Positions 27,590-38,818 of a DNA stretch of 64,000 bases are shown piece after piece. A model generated the notes under the pieces. The model was given only the letters and a program-made list of their open reading frames with translations. It was not told the DNA's origin and did no database searches. This DNA is from Peronospora farinosa. Its lineage: Eukaryota; Oomycota; Peronosporomycetes; Peronosporales; Peronosporaceae. Where the stretch lies: contig CANTFK010000771.1 in assembly GCA_947646735.1 (NCBI GenBank), positions 124,001-188,000 of the forward strand, in the 5' to 3' direction. Position 1 is the first letter of the stretch; each line of letters opens with the position of its first letter. Position numbers and translations under genes: made by a program.

Positions 27590-28620
27590 TACTATGTACC
27601 CCTTTCAGTGTCTAACGGTTTCTTGGGCTTTCGACCCCTTTTTCTCGTAGGGAGACCACTTCTTGTAGCGGGTTTTTAGTGTCTTGACACTTACTTGACA
27701 AACACAGACAAACTATCCCGAGGTTCAACTCGCGTAGCTAGAGCCTTCTTATACCTGCTGACGTCGGGGGCTAAAAGGCATATCTCCCGGAAGAGGTGGG
27801 GTGACAGAGAAGAGATTCAAAGGGGCGCTTAAATCTGCCACGTGTAATGCTAATTCGAGTGTGTTTATTTATCTTTTACTATGTATGCTTATGCTTGCCT
27901 GATTCTAACTCTTCGCTCTGAATGGTGCCAATTGTCAAGATTTAAAAGAAGAATTGACACCTCAATACCTGTACTTCATATGATTTTAAAAGTTTCGTGT
28001 ACCGTTTCTGCACCCTCGAGCCTTGGGTCCCTGGGGCCTTTGATCCTTGGAACACTGAGGGCTTAAGACTCTGGGGTTTTGGGGCCCAAACCTTTGGGGA
28101 TTTAGGCTTAGTAACCTTAGGCTTGTACTTTCTTAAATCCTGGGACCTTGTGAGATCTTGTGGACTTGCGAGGCCTTGTTGGTCTTATTCCCTCGAGGGA
28201 GTGGCCTAAATTTTTTTGTACCCTGTTTATGTATCTTATGGTGCCGTAAGTAAAGGAGTTGGTCAAAGCTGGTAAAATGCAAAGTAAATATTATAAGGTC
28301 CTTAGTTCACAAACTTTGTTGCTACTCTAAGCCTACTGGGTTCTTCGACTACACGTTCCTAATCGCTATATCGCGCATTACTTATCGTATAGTCGCGCAT
28401 GCGTAATCTACTCTATACACGTTACTCATCAGATAGTCGCACATGAGTAATCCACACTACTGTTATTACTCATGTGGGCCCATGAGTAATCTACTCTATA
28501 CATTACTCATGGGATTGCCGCACATGAGTAATCTACTCCATACACATGACTCATCAGATAGTCACTCATGAGTAATCCACGCTAGTGGTAATACTCATGG
28601 GATAGGCGCCCACCTGACTA
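27590..28620 (-). mobile_element. Family D LTR, inverted and truncated
   Basis: 27590-28000 is the reverse complement of about 26690-27180 in the other D LTR (for example GTACTATGTACC, GACGTCGG and CACGTGTAATG blocks). It then holds CTTGG/CCTGGG-rich sequence and a tandem array at 28370-28610. It lies just left of the D-family coding relic, as a 3' LTR of a minus-strand element would. Confidence 0.55.
28370..28610. repeat. Tandem repeat with TTACTCATNNGATAG core
   Basis: Roughly six units of about 40 bp built on ACATGAGTAATCTACTCTAT and TTACTCATCAGATAGTCGC. Each unit contains inverted ATGAGTAA/TTACTCAT arms. Confidence 0.75.
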
Positions 28621-28777
28621 ACCAGACCGTACATTTAGTGCAGCGATTTCTGGCCGAGGCGAACCTTCAACAACATTAAGTTCCTCTGGAACTCCTCCAC
28701 AGCTGTCCCCTGCGCGCTGGTCTTTCAAACTGCGACAAGACCTCGTGCACCCTTGTCCTGTTCCTTAGAATTAGCAG

Positions 28778-29550
28778 TTGGTGCCCATGAGTTTGCTGAA
28801 TCGTTGTGATCGCCAACTCTTAAGCCTTTATTCGCCAGTTACCTCTCGTAATCCTTCCACCGGGTCCCAAGCACCTGACCGTTGGCCTATTTTCGCAATT
28901 CCTGGACCTGACCCTGACGAGGTTGCTCCGACCGTGGACCTTATCGCGGAACCCCCTAGCAATTCGGAGGTCGCTAAAGCATGGGAAGTTGTACATATGA
29001 CAAATGAACGGGCCCGATCCATGGAAACCCTCGCTGAGGATCACCAGGTCCTTCAATGGACCTACCAAAATGAACGTCGCCGTGCCGAAATCTTGCAACG
29101 CCGCGTGGACGACATCATAAAATTTGAGGGGGCCATGCGCCCCGGGTACGGTCCTACGCCAAGAATCTGGTATATGCATACGAGGTGTACCATTTGGCTA
29201 TCGCCGAGTACCGGGACGCACTCGATGAATGGATGGACAACTCTCGGGAAGTGAAGGAGTCCCGTTACCAGATTAAATACTGGAAGGACCAGTACGACGA
29301 GGCCGTGGAGATTCCCGCGGACGAGATTAAGGAGTTGGAGGCCAAGTTAGATGCATTCCACAGCTCTCAAGCACTAACGAAGCAAGTGTTGGTACTTCAT
29401 AAAGAGTTGGCCGACTACAAAAATCTTCTGAAGACCCTCGTCCGAACGGTACCAGCAGATTCAGCTGACGAAGGCCTGGGGTACTGCAACAAAATAAATC
29501 CTCTACGACCGGGATCCGAAATTTAAAAAGACTAGGTGATTGCGGTCACC
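28778..29550 (+). pseudogene. Family D accessory coiled-coil ORF (relic)
   Basis: Two overlapping frames (28778-29254 and 29185-29526) joined by a frameshift near 29160. The first has an acidic, Pro-rich stretch (DPDEVAPTVDLIAEPPSNSE) and helices (EDHQVLQWTYQNERRRAEIL). The second is a long coiled coil (YRDALDEWMDNSREVKESRY, DEIKELEAKLDAFHSSQALT). Content, orientation and position beside a minus-strand LTR match the accessory ORFs of families A, B and C. No database family recognised. Confidence 0.5.
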
Positions 29551-29559
29551 TTCAGCTAA

Positions 29560-30284
29560 AGTCCGGGTCCCTTCTGAGGCGAAGAGACGCCAAAGCACCC
29601 GTCCTTCGGGGTCTTCTGGGGCCGAATCAATTAGCAGCGATATATCGTTGCTCAACGCAATGGCCAAGTCGCGAGCCTTCACTCGTGACCAACTTGGGTC
29701 CTGGTCCACCTGATGTGCCGGGTCAATCTTGGGTCCCGGTCAACCTTTCGTCCCAATCTACCTTGGGTCCTGGTCCACCTTGGGTCCGGATCTAATTAGG
29801 GTGCTGGGACAACCTGGGATCCTGTTCCACATTGGGCTTGGTCCACCTTGGGTGCCGGGACCACCCTGGGTCCTGGTCCACCTTGGGTCCTGGTTCACTT
29901 GGGTGTCCTTGTTCACCTTGGGTCCTGTTGCACCTTAAATTCCGGTCTACCTTGTTTCTTTTCCACCTTAATATTCTGGATCACCTTGGACCCTGGACCA
30001 CCTCAGGAACCTAAAGACTACCTTCGAGGCACTAGACCTTAGGGACCTTGAGACCACTTCAAGGTACTGGACCTTCGGGGTCCTGAACATTCGAGGTCCT
30101 GGACTTGTACCGACTGTGCACGCAGAGAGACCTTGTGCCTTCTTTAACCTTAGTACCCTGGACCACCTCGGGGCACTGGACCTTTTAGGATCCTGGTGTT
30201 CAGCTTGTGCAAGATAGGAAAAACTTGTACCTTCTCTGACTTCGGGATCATGAACCTTCGGTACCCCTACCCCAGAGACTGACA
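29560..30284 (-). mobile_element. Family D LTR piece with CCTTGGGTCCTGGTCCA repeats
   Basis: Tandem CTTGGGTCCTGGTCCACC units (29690-30010) are the reverse complement of the CAAGGTGGACCA units at 26030-26230. Downstream, ACTTGTACC/CCTTCGG blocks mirror 25870-25990. It ends where the 380-bp inverted repeat begins. Confidence 0.55.
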
Positions 30285-30667
30285 CCCTCGACACACGGGC
30301 TATAAGCTTAAGTCGCACGCTGCCAACTTACGTCAGGTGCATAGACTCGAGTCGCGCGCATCATCAAAGTTATAGGTGGTGCCGAGGGCATGCGTGATCA
30401 TTGTGGTGGCATCATCATGGCATGTTGCTGACGCTATCGTTTTATGCATTAAAGCCCGTCTTTTTACATCGTGAAATTAGTTACGACGGAGCCGATAATT
30501 GGCGGCGTAAACTCCTGCGTGAACCACGAGGTGCTATTTGACCAAGATGCCCAGCAAGTTAATCACTGACTTCGTATAATCTGTAGCTAACGCGTAAGCA
30601 TGTTTTTTTACGTTGTGCGTGCAACGTAATTTTTATGATGCGTAGACTGAAGAACAACGAGCGCTTG
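30285..30667 (-). repeat. Inverted partner of the 13088-13470 repeat
   Basis: Reverse complement of 13088-13470, as described there; borders D-family LTR on one side and a gag fragment on the other. Confidence 0.65.
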
Positions 30668-30674
30668 AAAAGTA

Positions 30675-30740
30675 AGTTTTTTTCGAGTTCGTCAAGTTCA
30701 TGTTGTATGAACTTAGCGATGGTTGCATGTGGTTCATCTT
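30675..30740 (-). pseudogene. Gypsy-B-like gag fragment
   Basis: The minus strand gives HATIAKFIQHELDEL, matching HATIAKFIQHELDEV at the gag N terminus of Gypsy-B (about 57063-57130). Only about 20 codons remain. Confidence 0.6.
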
Positions 30741-30743
30741 CGC

Positions 30744-30822
30744 TAGGAGAGGGCGACGTGTACGAACCAGCTGAAGACACTTTTCTATTTGTGGATGCAT
30801 TGCAAGATGAAGTGCCTCACTA
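30744..30822 (+). pseudogene. Fragment of N6AMT1 (HemK2, eRF1 methyltransferase) gene
   Basis: The plus frame reads GEGDVYEPAEDTFLFVDALQ then DEVPH and stop. D-V-Y-E-P-A-E-D-T-F-L is the near-invariant N terminus of the eukaryotic release factor glutamine methyltransferase N6AMT1. Only about 28 codons are present; no SAM-binding motif follows, and C-family LTR sequence starts at once. It is a displaced piece of a host gene, fused in frame to an antisense gag remnant upstream. Confidence 0.65.
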
Positions 30823-30825
30823 GAT

Positions 30826-31055
30826 CCTATCGCGCTTCACCTTGGATCGCGCTCTACCTTGGATCGCGCTCAGCCATGGATCGCGGTTCTGAGTCAGATC
30901 GCGGTTCTGAGTCAGATCGCGGTTCTGAGTTAGATCGCGGTTCTGAGTCGGATCGCGGTTTACCTTAGATCGCGCTCAGCCTAGGATCACGGTTCTGATT
31001 CAGATCGCGGTTCTGAGTCGAATCGCGCTTTCTGCACATTGGATCGCGATTTACA
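30826..31055 (-). repeat. Gypsy-C 3' LTR (truncated)
   Basis: GATC-rich units such as GATCGCGGTTCTGAGTCAGA, ending GGATCGCGATTTACA at 31055. That is the TG end of the LTR on the minus strand (compare GATCGCGATCTACA at 42672). Only the U3 start is left; the rest is lost at about 30826. Confidence 0.65.
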
Positions 31056-31269
31056 CTCCACGAAATATGTTTATCCGCTCTTCCACAATCGTCCCCTGCA
31101 TCGTTAGCCGGCATACAGTGTTGGCCAGACTGTGCATCGCATCCACAGTAATTGCCCTAGTCATCCTCATGTCTTCTTCTTCGTCTGCGTCCGCTTCCCC
31201 TGTTAGCCGGGATGGTTCCGATTTCGTCATATCTGCAATCTCTTCAGCCGTTTCGAGACCTGAAAAGTC

Positions 31270-33439
31270 TTGCCTAACTTCCGATCCGCCTACGAACCAT
31301 TCTTCCGGATCGCGGATTTTGCTTCCTTCAATTCGGGTAGAATTCCCTTCGTGGTGGATCGCCATATCTTGAAGTCGTCAATCGCGGCATTATACAATCG
31401 TTTGGACGCCCAAACTGCCGTCGTGGACAGTTATCGTTTCTTGGAAGATGCTTTACGAGAACAAGAAGTATGCTCTAATTGGTTGGAACGTGAATTGTAA
31501 TTCTTTCATGAATTAGCACCTCCTCTGTCCAAATTCGTCTTGGATCGCTACAAGCGGCTTCAGGAACGTTACGACACTGCGATCCAGAAAGTTCAAGAAT
31601 TTGAAGATGAACTGGGCCTGCGAAAGGATCAATATCAAGAGATTGCAAGTTTGAAAACCGCTTTACTCAAAGCAAACACGGCGAACCAACATGCTCAGGA
31701 GAGGCACCGACGAGAAATGGCCGTGGTTGAGCAAGATTTGAAGGATCAGTTCCAACTCCAGCTAGCTTCTTTCCAAAATGGTCTGAATAAACTTCAAGCC
31801 ACCCATAATGATCTTTTGGATGAGAATCTTCGCAAAGATGTCTCTTTGGATCAGCTACGGAGAAAAATCTTAGGTCGGGAAATGGAACGCGATTAGGCCG
31901 TCCACGATCGGGATGCGCTTCGATCCCATTTAGCCAAGCTAGCATCTAGATCACTTCCGATCATCCAAGCTGATCCTCCTGCACCAGATAGCTCGGCGTC
32001 CCGGAAAAGCAAATGGTCTTCGTCCCCATCAGCGGTCGAACTTCCACCCAAGCGTCCTCGAGCCGTAGGCTCTTCTTCTTCGGGCCCGCCTGCCTTCATC
32101 CAATGCAAAACTCCATCGATCCGGAGAAATGCCCCAGCACGATCCGCTAAATCAGCTAGTTCCACTGTACCAGCCCGATCTGTCGGATCTAAAAAACGTG
32201 ATCCGGATGCTTCCAAAGTTCAATCAAACCCACGAAAAAAACCTGCCGCCCCTTCGAAATCGAAAGGAAAGAAAAAAAATCCCAAACCTTCGAAAGGAAA
32301 AAACAAGAAATCAATTTCTACGCCCCCTTCCTCCGAGTCGAGTGACGACGTAGAATTTTTTGATTCTGGAGATTTCCTGCTTGCAGCTCTATCTGGATCG
32401 CGTTCTTCCTCTAGACGTCGTGGCTCGGCAACTGGGATGTTCCCGCACGTTGGATCGCCTGGTTCCCCGATCAATGTCGACACCTCCAGTTCCACGTCTG
32501 AGTCACTCCCAGCATCGCCTGCTCCGTCCGCTTCGACTAAAATCTCGAAGGTGGTTTTTTTGGAGAACCTTCTAGTGATTCTGAGGGTGCTGTCAGCTTC
32601 ACCAGCGAATCCCGTGAGAAGATCAGCATATTGCTGTTACCACACGAGTACGCCGATCTACCGGCTACTCAGAAGTCGTGAAATCAATGGATCCCTGGAT
32701 ATCGCAAACGAATCTCTCGATCGTCAGCTCAGGTTGCGACATGGTCAGCCCGAAGAATTAGCTCTACCTGCGTGGCCGAGTTGGAAGTAGACTTTTTGTA
32801 CAAGCATCTTTCCAAGCCCAAAAGATACCCTTTCCCATACTGACTATGTCCAAGATACCGTCATCTGATTCACTATGGACGCCCAGGATGGTAACTTTGG
32901 CGCAAATTGCAGCACGTTATGCTCAGGAACCATGGAAATCTCTTGATACCTTGGTCAACCCGTTTCATTTCCGATGACTGGGTGGTTCGACGAGCTAAAA
33001 GTCCATTATCTTGACTTTGAAAAATCGACACCGGCAAGCGCTTTGGGAATCAACTCACCCGTTGTACCTATCGAAGGAGCAGCGTGAAAGCGATCCAGAA
33101 TTGGCGAAGTTTTACCGGGAGCGTAAACAACGTCGATCACGATCTGGTCCCCGCTGGAAAACAGTGCTTCGATTCGTTCTTCGGGGAATAATAATGGGGC
33201 ATTGCGATCTGGATATCCTGATGGATCCGTTTTCTTTCCATTTCCCTCAGTCTTCCGAAGTACCAGTATGGTATCCTGGTTTGGACTGCAAGCAGAAAAA
33301 CATCCCTAACCTGATTACTGCACCGTCGTTATTGGATTCTGCGGAGCCTTGGCGGAATCAATATCGATCCTCTATCGCGGATCACCCCGGATCATCCCTC
33401 GCCCGTTTATCCAGTAAATTTTTTCCTAAACAGCAGTAG
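31270..33439 (+). pseudogene. Gypsy-C opposite-strand accessory ORF (aORF-C, relic)
   Basis: One plus-strand frame from about 31270 to 32590 is open apart from stops at 31498 and 31894. It encodes a long coiled coil (LDRYKRLQERYDTAIQKVQE, QFQLQLASFQNGLNKLQATH), a Lys/Pro-rich basic segment (KPAAPSKSKGKKKNPKPSKG) and an acidic Ser-rich patch (SSESSDDVEFFDSGD). After a frame change a folded-looking part follows at 33011-33439 (NRHRQALWESTHPLYLSKEQ, FHFPQSSEVPVWYPGLD). Placement between 3' LTR and the pol end, opposite to pol, is the same as aORF-A and aORF-B. Confidence 0.55.
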
Positions 33440-33675
33440 GGATCCGATAACACTTCTTGATCGTTCAATACAATTCCATTTTGTTCCTCCTTTTCGTTAA
33501 AATTGTCTTCTTTTGTTGGGCTTCTTTAGCCGTGATCTCGTCTTCCAGACCTCCGATCGCCATACTCATTACACACAAATTTCCTTTCCACAATCCTATG
33601 CAAACTTCCTGCATATTATACCATCCCCAACACTCGATCTCCGTTAGCCACCAAATCCCTCTTCATGTGAATGCA

Positions 33676-34104
33676 TCACTTCGAAACGATTCCGGCTAAT
33701 CTTGCCACGTTCAAAATCTCGCAATAGTTAACCACGATGTAAATCGACTTCATCCACCCAGGATGAGCTACATAACCTTTCCAGTAGACTTTAAACTGTC
33801 TATGTACTCGTCCAAAACGTGTCTTTCTATCAGACCGTACATCCACAATCTTTTCCACTTCGAATTCATCATCTTCCAGATTACCTTCAAAACTATCTCT
33901 CTCGGCAAAAGCGCTTCGTCAAAATCGAATCGATATTCTTCTTCGATCGTCAGCAAAATGTTTTGGACGATCGGGGAACGTCTTTACTCTCTTCAACTTG
34001 GATATATGTACGATGGGAAATAATCGATATGGTGTGCCAGCAATCTCCAGTCGGACAGCGTGATTTCCACACATTTCTTTTACTCGAAAAGGTCCATGCC
34101 ACAT
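33676..34104 (-). pseudogene. Gypsy-C integrase tail and chromodomain
   Basis: MWHGPFRVKEMCGNHAVRLE and FPIVHISKLKRVKTFPDRP are the integrase C-terminal (GPF/Y) region. A chromodomain-like end has EKIVDVRSDRKTRFGRVHRQ and FKVYWKGY. Two frames are needed to read it. Confidence 0.6.
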
Positions 34105-34275
34105 ATGTGCTAGCTATCGAGCGTACCCTTCTTTCACACGATCCAAATATAACCAGACTTGCGCCCCTGGTTAAATTTCGTGAGGCTTAAGATCTTCATT
34201 GTGGCGATCAGCACGTGTTTAGCTCGCAGTCTTGAGTCTCTCATTTACTGCTTCTCTCGCCCGCTGATAATGCCG

Positions 34276-34955
34276 CTAACCCTGATATCGCCACCTACGT
34301 GGATCGCGATCCCGACGCCTAGTACTCCCTAATGGTAATGTGGCTTTCAACGTAGATCGCGGGTCCCAACCATGAATCAAGAAAAATGGCGTTTCGCCGC
34401 GCACCCGATCTTGGGCGGTTGTGATCGCGAAAGTTAGGCGTTCGGCATACTCATCCCAGTCTTGTTGATTAACGTCAGAGACATACATCTTTATGCACGA
34501 GTCAGAGTTTGCACCATACGCTCAGCAGTTCCATTTGCTTGAGGCCGATATGCCATCGTTGCCCTTTGCTTTTGTCCAATGATTTGGTTAAGCGCACGAA
34601 GAAAATCCGACATAAACCCGGGTTCTCGGTCATGACGTATTGCTTCACTAGCACCAAAACGACGGAAAACACACTCTTCATAATTTTCAGCGATAGTTTG
34701 GGCTGTTCGCGACGAACTTGCTTTGGCGATCACGTAGCCAGAAAATAAATCCACCCAGATAAGTAACTCGGTATTTCCTTTGAACGATTTAGGCAGATAC
34801 GGTATGTGATCCATGGCGATAATTTGAAAAGGATAGGTAGACTGTAAATTCCCCGGTGATTCTCCATCAATCACGGGGCGTCCCTTTCCAGTTTCACAAT
34901 CTGTGAATTGATTCACATAGTGTTGAACACTTCGATACAAACCCCTCCAGTGCAA
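34276..34955 (-). pseudogene. Gypsy-C integrase core
   Basis: HWRGLYRSVQHYVNQFTDCE (zinc-finger end), IIAMDHIPYLPKSFKGNTEL, WVDLFSGYVIAKA and YRPQANGTAERMVQTLTRA. The first core Asp (AMDH) and the Glu (TAER) are visible; the middle acidic site reads IRHDREPGFMSDF. It is split at 34491 by a stop. Confidence 0.7.
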
Positions 34956-35004
34956 ATGCGCTCTAATCCGCGGTAGGTTCTCCCAATCCCCTGGTGACCC
35001 CCTT

Positions 35005-35967
35005 CTAAACTAGAATGATAATGATGCAGGAAATCTTGCTGCAGATTTTCGGTACCACTAGACGAGCGATTTCGTCCCGATCTTCGGATTTCGTTGTGGT
35101 TCCCGGGCAAAAATATAACAAATTATCTTCATCCACTTCATAATCATTAGCCATCTTGGCACATGATTTCGCTTCCTCGACCGTCAATGTCGAAATGTCG
35201 CCGACCAAATATGCCTTCAGATTAGCGATCCAGCGTTCTTCGTCTTGAGCACGCTGTATGCGATCACTTCTCATCTGCTGCACCATTTCTTCCTGCAAAA
35301 TTTGTGGTTGTCGACGTTTTCTGCGTGGTGATCGAGCGATCGCCGCTACTTTAACCACTGACTTGGTCTCTTGAAGCTTTAGCAATTCATCCAACCGATT
35401 AAGCGTAATTAAATCTCGACGATCCTCATCCGTAATCATACTCGCCCCTTCTTCTCGTTGCAATGCGATACTAGCTAATCGATCTGCGCTCTGATTCCAA
35501 TCGCGTTTCATATGTAGAAACTCATGAGCAGGCCACGACCGCAATTTCTCCAACGCTTTATGTCGCAATAATTGTAGACCTGGTGCCTTACAATCAATTT
35601 CACCACGCATTTGCCGTATCACCAAATTCGAGTCTCCACAAATTATAACTCGTCTTCTGTCCTGGTGTGTGAGTAATTCAAAACCCAGCAACATGCCGTT
35701 GTATTCTGCTTCATTCACTGTTAGATCCGTTAAATATTTGAAAACTGCCTCCAAAATTGGCCACTCTGGTATTTACCACACAATAGCACTATAAGCTCCA
35801 CATTTACGTTTTACTCGTGCCGATCCATCGAAACTGACGACCAAAAGACTTTCCTTCTTTCCTACCGTAGGAGGAGGCATACTTATAGTCCATCTTGGCT
35901 GTTTCCAGGGAGCGATCGCAATTAGTACCTCATCGACTTCCTCACGGGGCGTTATACTTGCCGCCAA
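35005..35967 (-). pseudogene. Gypsy-C second, archaeal-type RNase H and linker
   Basis: LLVVSFDGSARVKRKCGAYS, TVNEAEYNGMLLGFELLTHQ, VIICGDSNLVIRQMRGEIDC and HMKRDWNQSADRLASIALQ are a complete type-I RNase H with D-E-D-D residues. It is separate from the retroviral-style RNase H joined to RT at 36094-36420. A dual RNase H is known in plant Tat elements and, as I recall, in some oomycete elements. One stop separates 35754 from 35773. Confidence 0.7.
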
Positions 35968-36093
35968 AGCTCCAAGTATTTCGTCCTCTCCTTTCTCGCA
36001 TGTCTAAATCTCCAACATCCAAGTCGATAATAAAGCAGCCCACCTTTCTAGTCTTCCATTAAGACCGGAGGATTGTACTAGCCATTCCAGCGT

Positions 36094-37575
36094 TTAATAA
36101 CGCGTAAAAACCTTTATCTCTTGCGAGACTAGCATAGTATAGCATGTATCCAGAATCCGGAGAAGTGCTAACACTTCTTTCTCGACCATCCCGTAATTTA
36201 TTTCATTCGGCTTCAACGTCCGACTTGAAAATGTTACCGGCCAATATATGCCGTCAAATTCCTGCAGCAAAGCTGCTGAAACCGCCATTTGCTTGCGTAA
36301 AACTACAATAACTGGAGATCGATCTGGATCGAAGTGTTTGAGAATCGGGGTATTTGCGATCTTGGCTTTCAGCATAGTGAACGCGATCATCGATTTTTCC
36401 CATCTAGTCCGACCTTCTCGATCTGGATCGCCCCCTCTACTAAAACTTCGATCTGAATCGCCCCCTGTATCAGGGTCTCGATCTGGATTAAGTTGATTCG
36501 TTTCTCGCCAGTCACAATTGTTACTCCTTCTAATATCTTCAGGCAGTGTATTCACCTTATCCAAACGGCGGATTTTATGGAAATCTTCTTCCCGTAATTC
36601 GTACAACACCGACGCGTACATCGCAAAATTTATGATAAATCGGCTATAGTAATTCAAACTCCCTAGAAAAGATTGCATCGATCGTAATGTCGTTGGAAAT
36701 GGGATATTCACAAGTGATCCTAGATCTTTTGGATGTGCCTCTATTCCGGCGAGTGAAACTTGATGTCCCAAGTAATCCACCTTTCGTCGTCCCCAAAAAC
36801 TTTTAGCCAGGCTTATCGACAGATTCCATTCATTGCATGCATCTAGCAGTCGTTTCACTTTATCATATAAGGAAGTCCACGACGTAGCTGGAATCAGTAT
36901 GTCATTGATATATGATCGTCTACCAAGCACAGAGGGATTCTGGCTGGTATCCGGTTCTCCCTCTGAAAACACGTTGACCAATCTTGGCGATCCAGTATTT
37001 GTGAATTTCGAATCTGGTGATTCTGCACCGATCGTAGTTGTACTCTTGCCGATGTTGAGGTAGCCATACAACGCATTATCTATAAGTCGCTGATAAATCT
37101 GTAAGGCGTTTTTCAGCCCAAACGGCATTCGCAACCATTCAAACAAACCCGACGGTGTAATAAAAGCCGAAATCATTTTTGCCCGCTCCGTCATTTCCAC
37201 GACTCAAAATCCGCTCGCCATATCCAGAGAGCAATACCACATCGCCTTGTCCATATCTTGTAGCAGTTCGCTTATCAAAGGCATAGGGTAAACCATCAGT
37301 CTCGTTAGTTGGATCACCCGTCGATTGTCGATACACAAACGGATGTCGACACCGTTCTTCTTAATGATCACAACAATTGGCGAGGCCCATGGTAAAGTCG
37401 ATGGTCGAATGATTTTTGCTGATAACAATCCCTTGATTAGGTCAGCTAACTTCTCACGAAATTTAGGCGCGACTGGTCGCACCCGTTGTGCGATCGTATG
37501 TGCTTCACCAACATCTATATCACATACAGCTCCACGTGCCGCTAGAGGTAAGGCATTTCCTTTACCGATAAGCAA
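36094..37575 (-). pseudogene. Gypsy-C reverse transcriptase and first RNase H
   Basis: The upstream ORF gives KLADLIKGLLSAKIIRPSTL, PWASPIVVIIKKNGVDIRLC and SLDMASGF (motif A). After a stop, SAFITPSGLFEWLRMPFGLK and NALQIYQRLIDNAL follow, then the catalytic box SYINDILIPA. YxDD has become Y-I-N-D, loss of a catalytic Asp. An extra Ser/Gly-rich stretch sits before the box. The end has FSSRTLKPNEINYGMVEKEV, the connection/RNase H region. Confidence 0.78.
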
Positions 37576-37592
37576 ATGACGACTCTTCCAAA

Positions 37593-38210
37593 TCAGTTGT
37601 CGTAATCCTTCTTGGTCTTCATTAGGGGAAAACCCGGATCGCCCACTTGTATATCATCAATTGTGACTTCGGCTGTAGATGAACCAAACTCTGGCAAAAC
37701 TGCCATGTGTTGATCTACATCTTCGGCATACAACTCGCCACTTTTATGATAGTATGTTGGACTCTCCAGCTTCACCTTTCCACTTTTCGTCGAAAATTCT
37801 CCCTCGTTTTCCACATCGGACCCATTGTCCATCTTTCGGGATAGTGGATCGCGATTCTTTATTGCTGGATCGCGATCCACACATATATCGATAATTGCCG
37901 GATCGCGACCCACAGAACTAAACTCTTTAATTGCCAGATCACGATCCGCAGAATCACAATCGAGAATTGCTAGATCGCGATCCACATCATCAATAGTCGC
38001 AGGATCGCGATACACAGAAACACTTTCCATAATTGCTGGATCGCGATTTACACCATCAATAATCGCAGGATCGCGATACACATAAACACTTTCCATAATT
38101 GCTGGATCGCGATTTACACCATCAATAATCGCAGGATCGCGATCCACAGAAACAAATTCAATGATTGCTGGATCGCGATCTATAATTGATGGATCGCGAT
38201 CACATAATCA
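37593..38210 (-). repeat. DRDPAI protein repeat encoded by GGATCGCGATC units (Gypsy-C)
   Basis: Between protease and RT the frame 38147-37593 holds about ten copies of a (N/D/Y)RDPAI-(I/M)-(D/E)-x-V type unit of 12-18 codons. At DNA level the units are AATTGCTGGATCGCGAT with variable spacers. The same 10-mer is common elsewhere in this element, so the coding repeat probably grew from the same motif. Confidence 0.75.
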
Positions 38211-38818
38211 CGATTAAAACAATTCATATAGTGATCAATAAATTCTGATTTGAGGCCCTCGTTGGTGCGAGCTTCCTTGACTGGCGCATACTTTACTTGA
38301 TCGACTTCTGGCGTCCCTTTGATCACATTAATCATAAACGACGTTCGTGCTGATCGTTGATGTTCATCCTTGATCCCCTTATCTTCTACAATTTCATCAT
38401 TGACGTCACTTATTGTACTGCGTTTATCATTTGATCGTGACGCGAGTTTCACTGTTTTCGTGGTCTTTTTTCTGCTTCCTCCTTTGAACGTGTTAAGATC
38501 CTCTTCGGCGTAGGGTACGAAGGATGGTCCACTAGCGATCCAGTATAATCTTCCGGTGGTTCTTCTTCCCGATCCGTTGTCGCTTCGAACGCTAATGTCT
38601 GCCATTCGTTATACCGACGCGATCCCACCGAGACATATCCTGGGGACCGAGGTATCATATCAGCAACCATCCACCAACCTAATGGCGATCCATGACTTAA
38701 AGTCACTTCTTGATCGCCGATATTAGTCAGCTGTAGATACTTGATCTGACCTGGTCCCGTAGTTACTGTAGGTACCCACTTCGGATCGCGCCTCACCCAG
38801 ATCTTGGCTTTAGGAGGA

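Noticed and set aside
27881..28209. Gly/Leu-rich ORFs
   Set aside because: Translation of CTTGGG/CCTGGG-type LTR repeats.
29729..30042. Repetitive PGPPWVLVHLG-type ORFs
   Set aside because: Low-complexity reading of family D tandem repeats.
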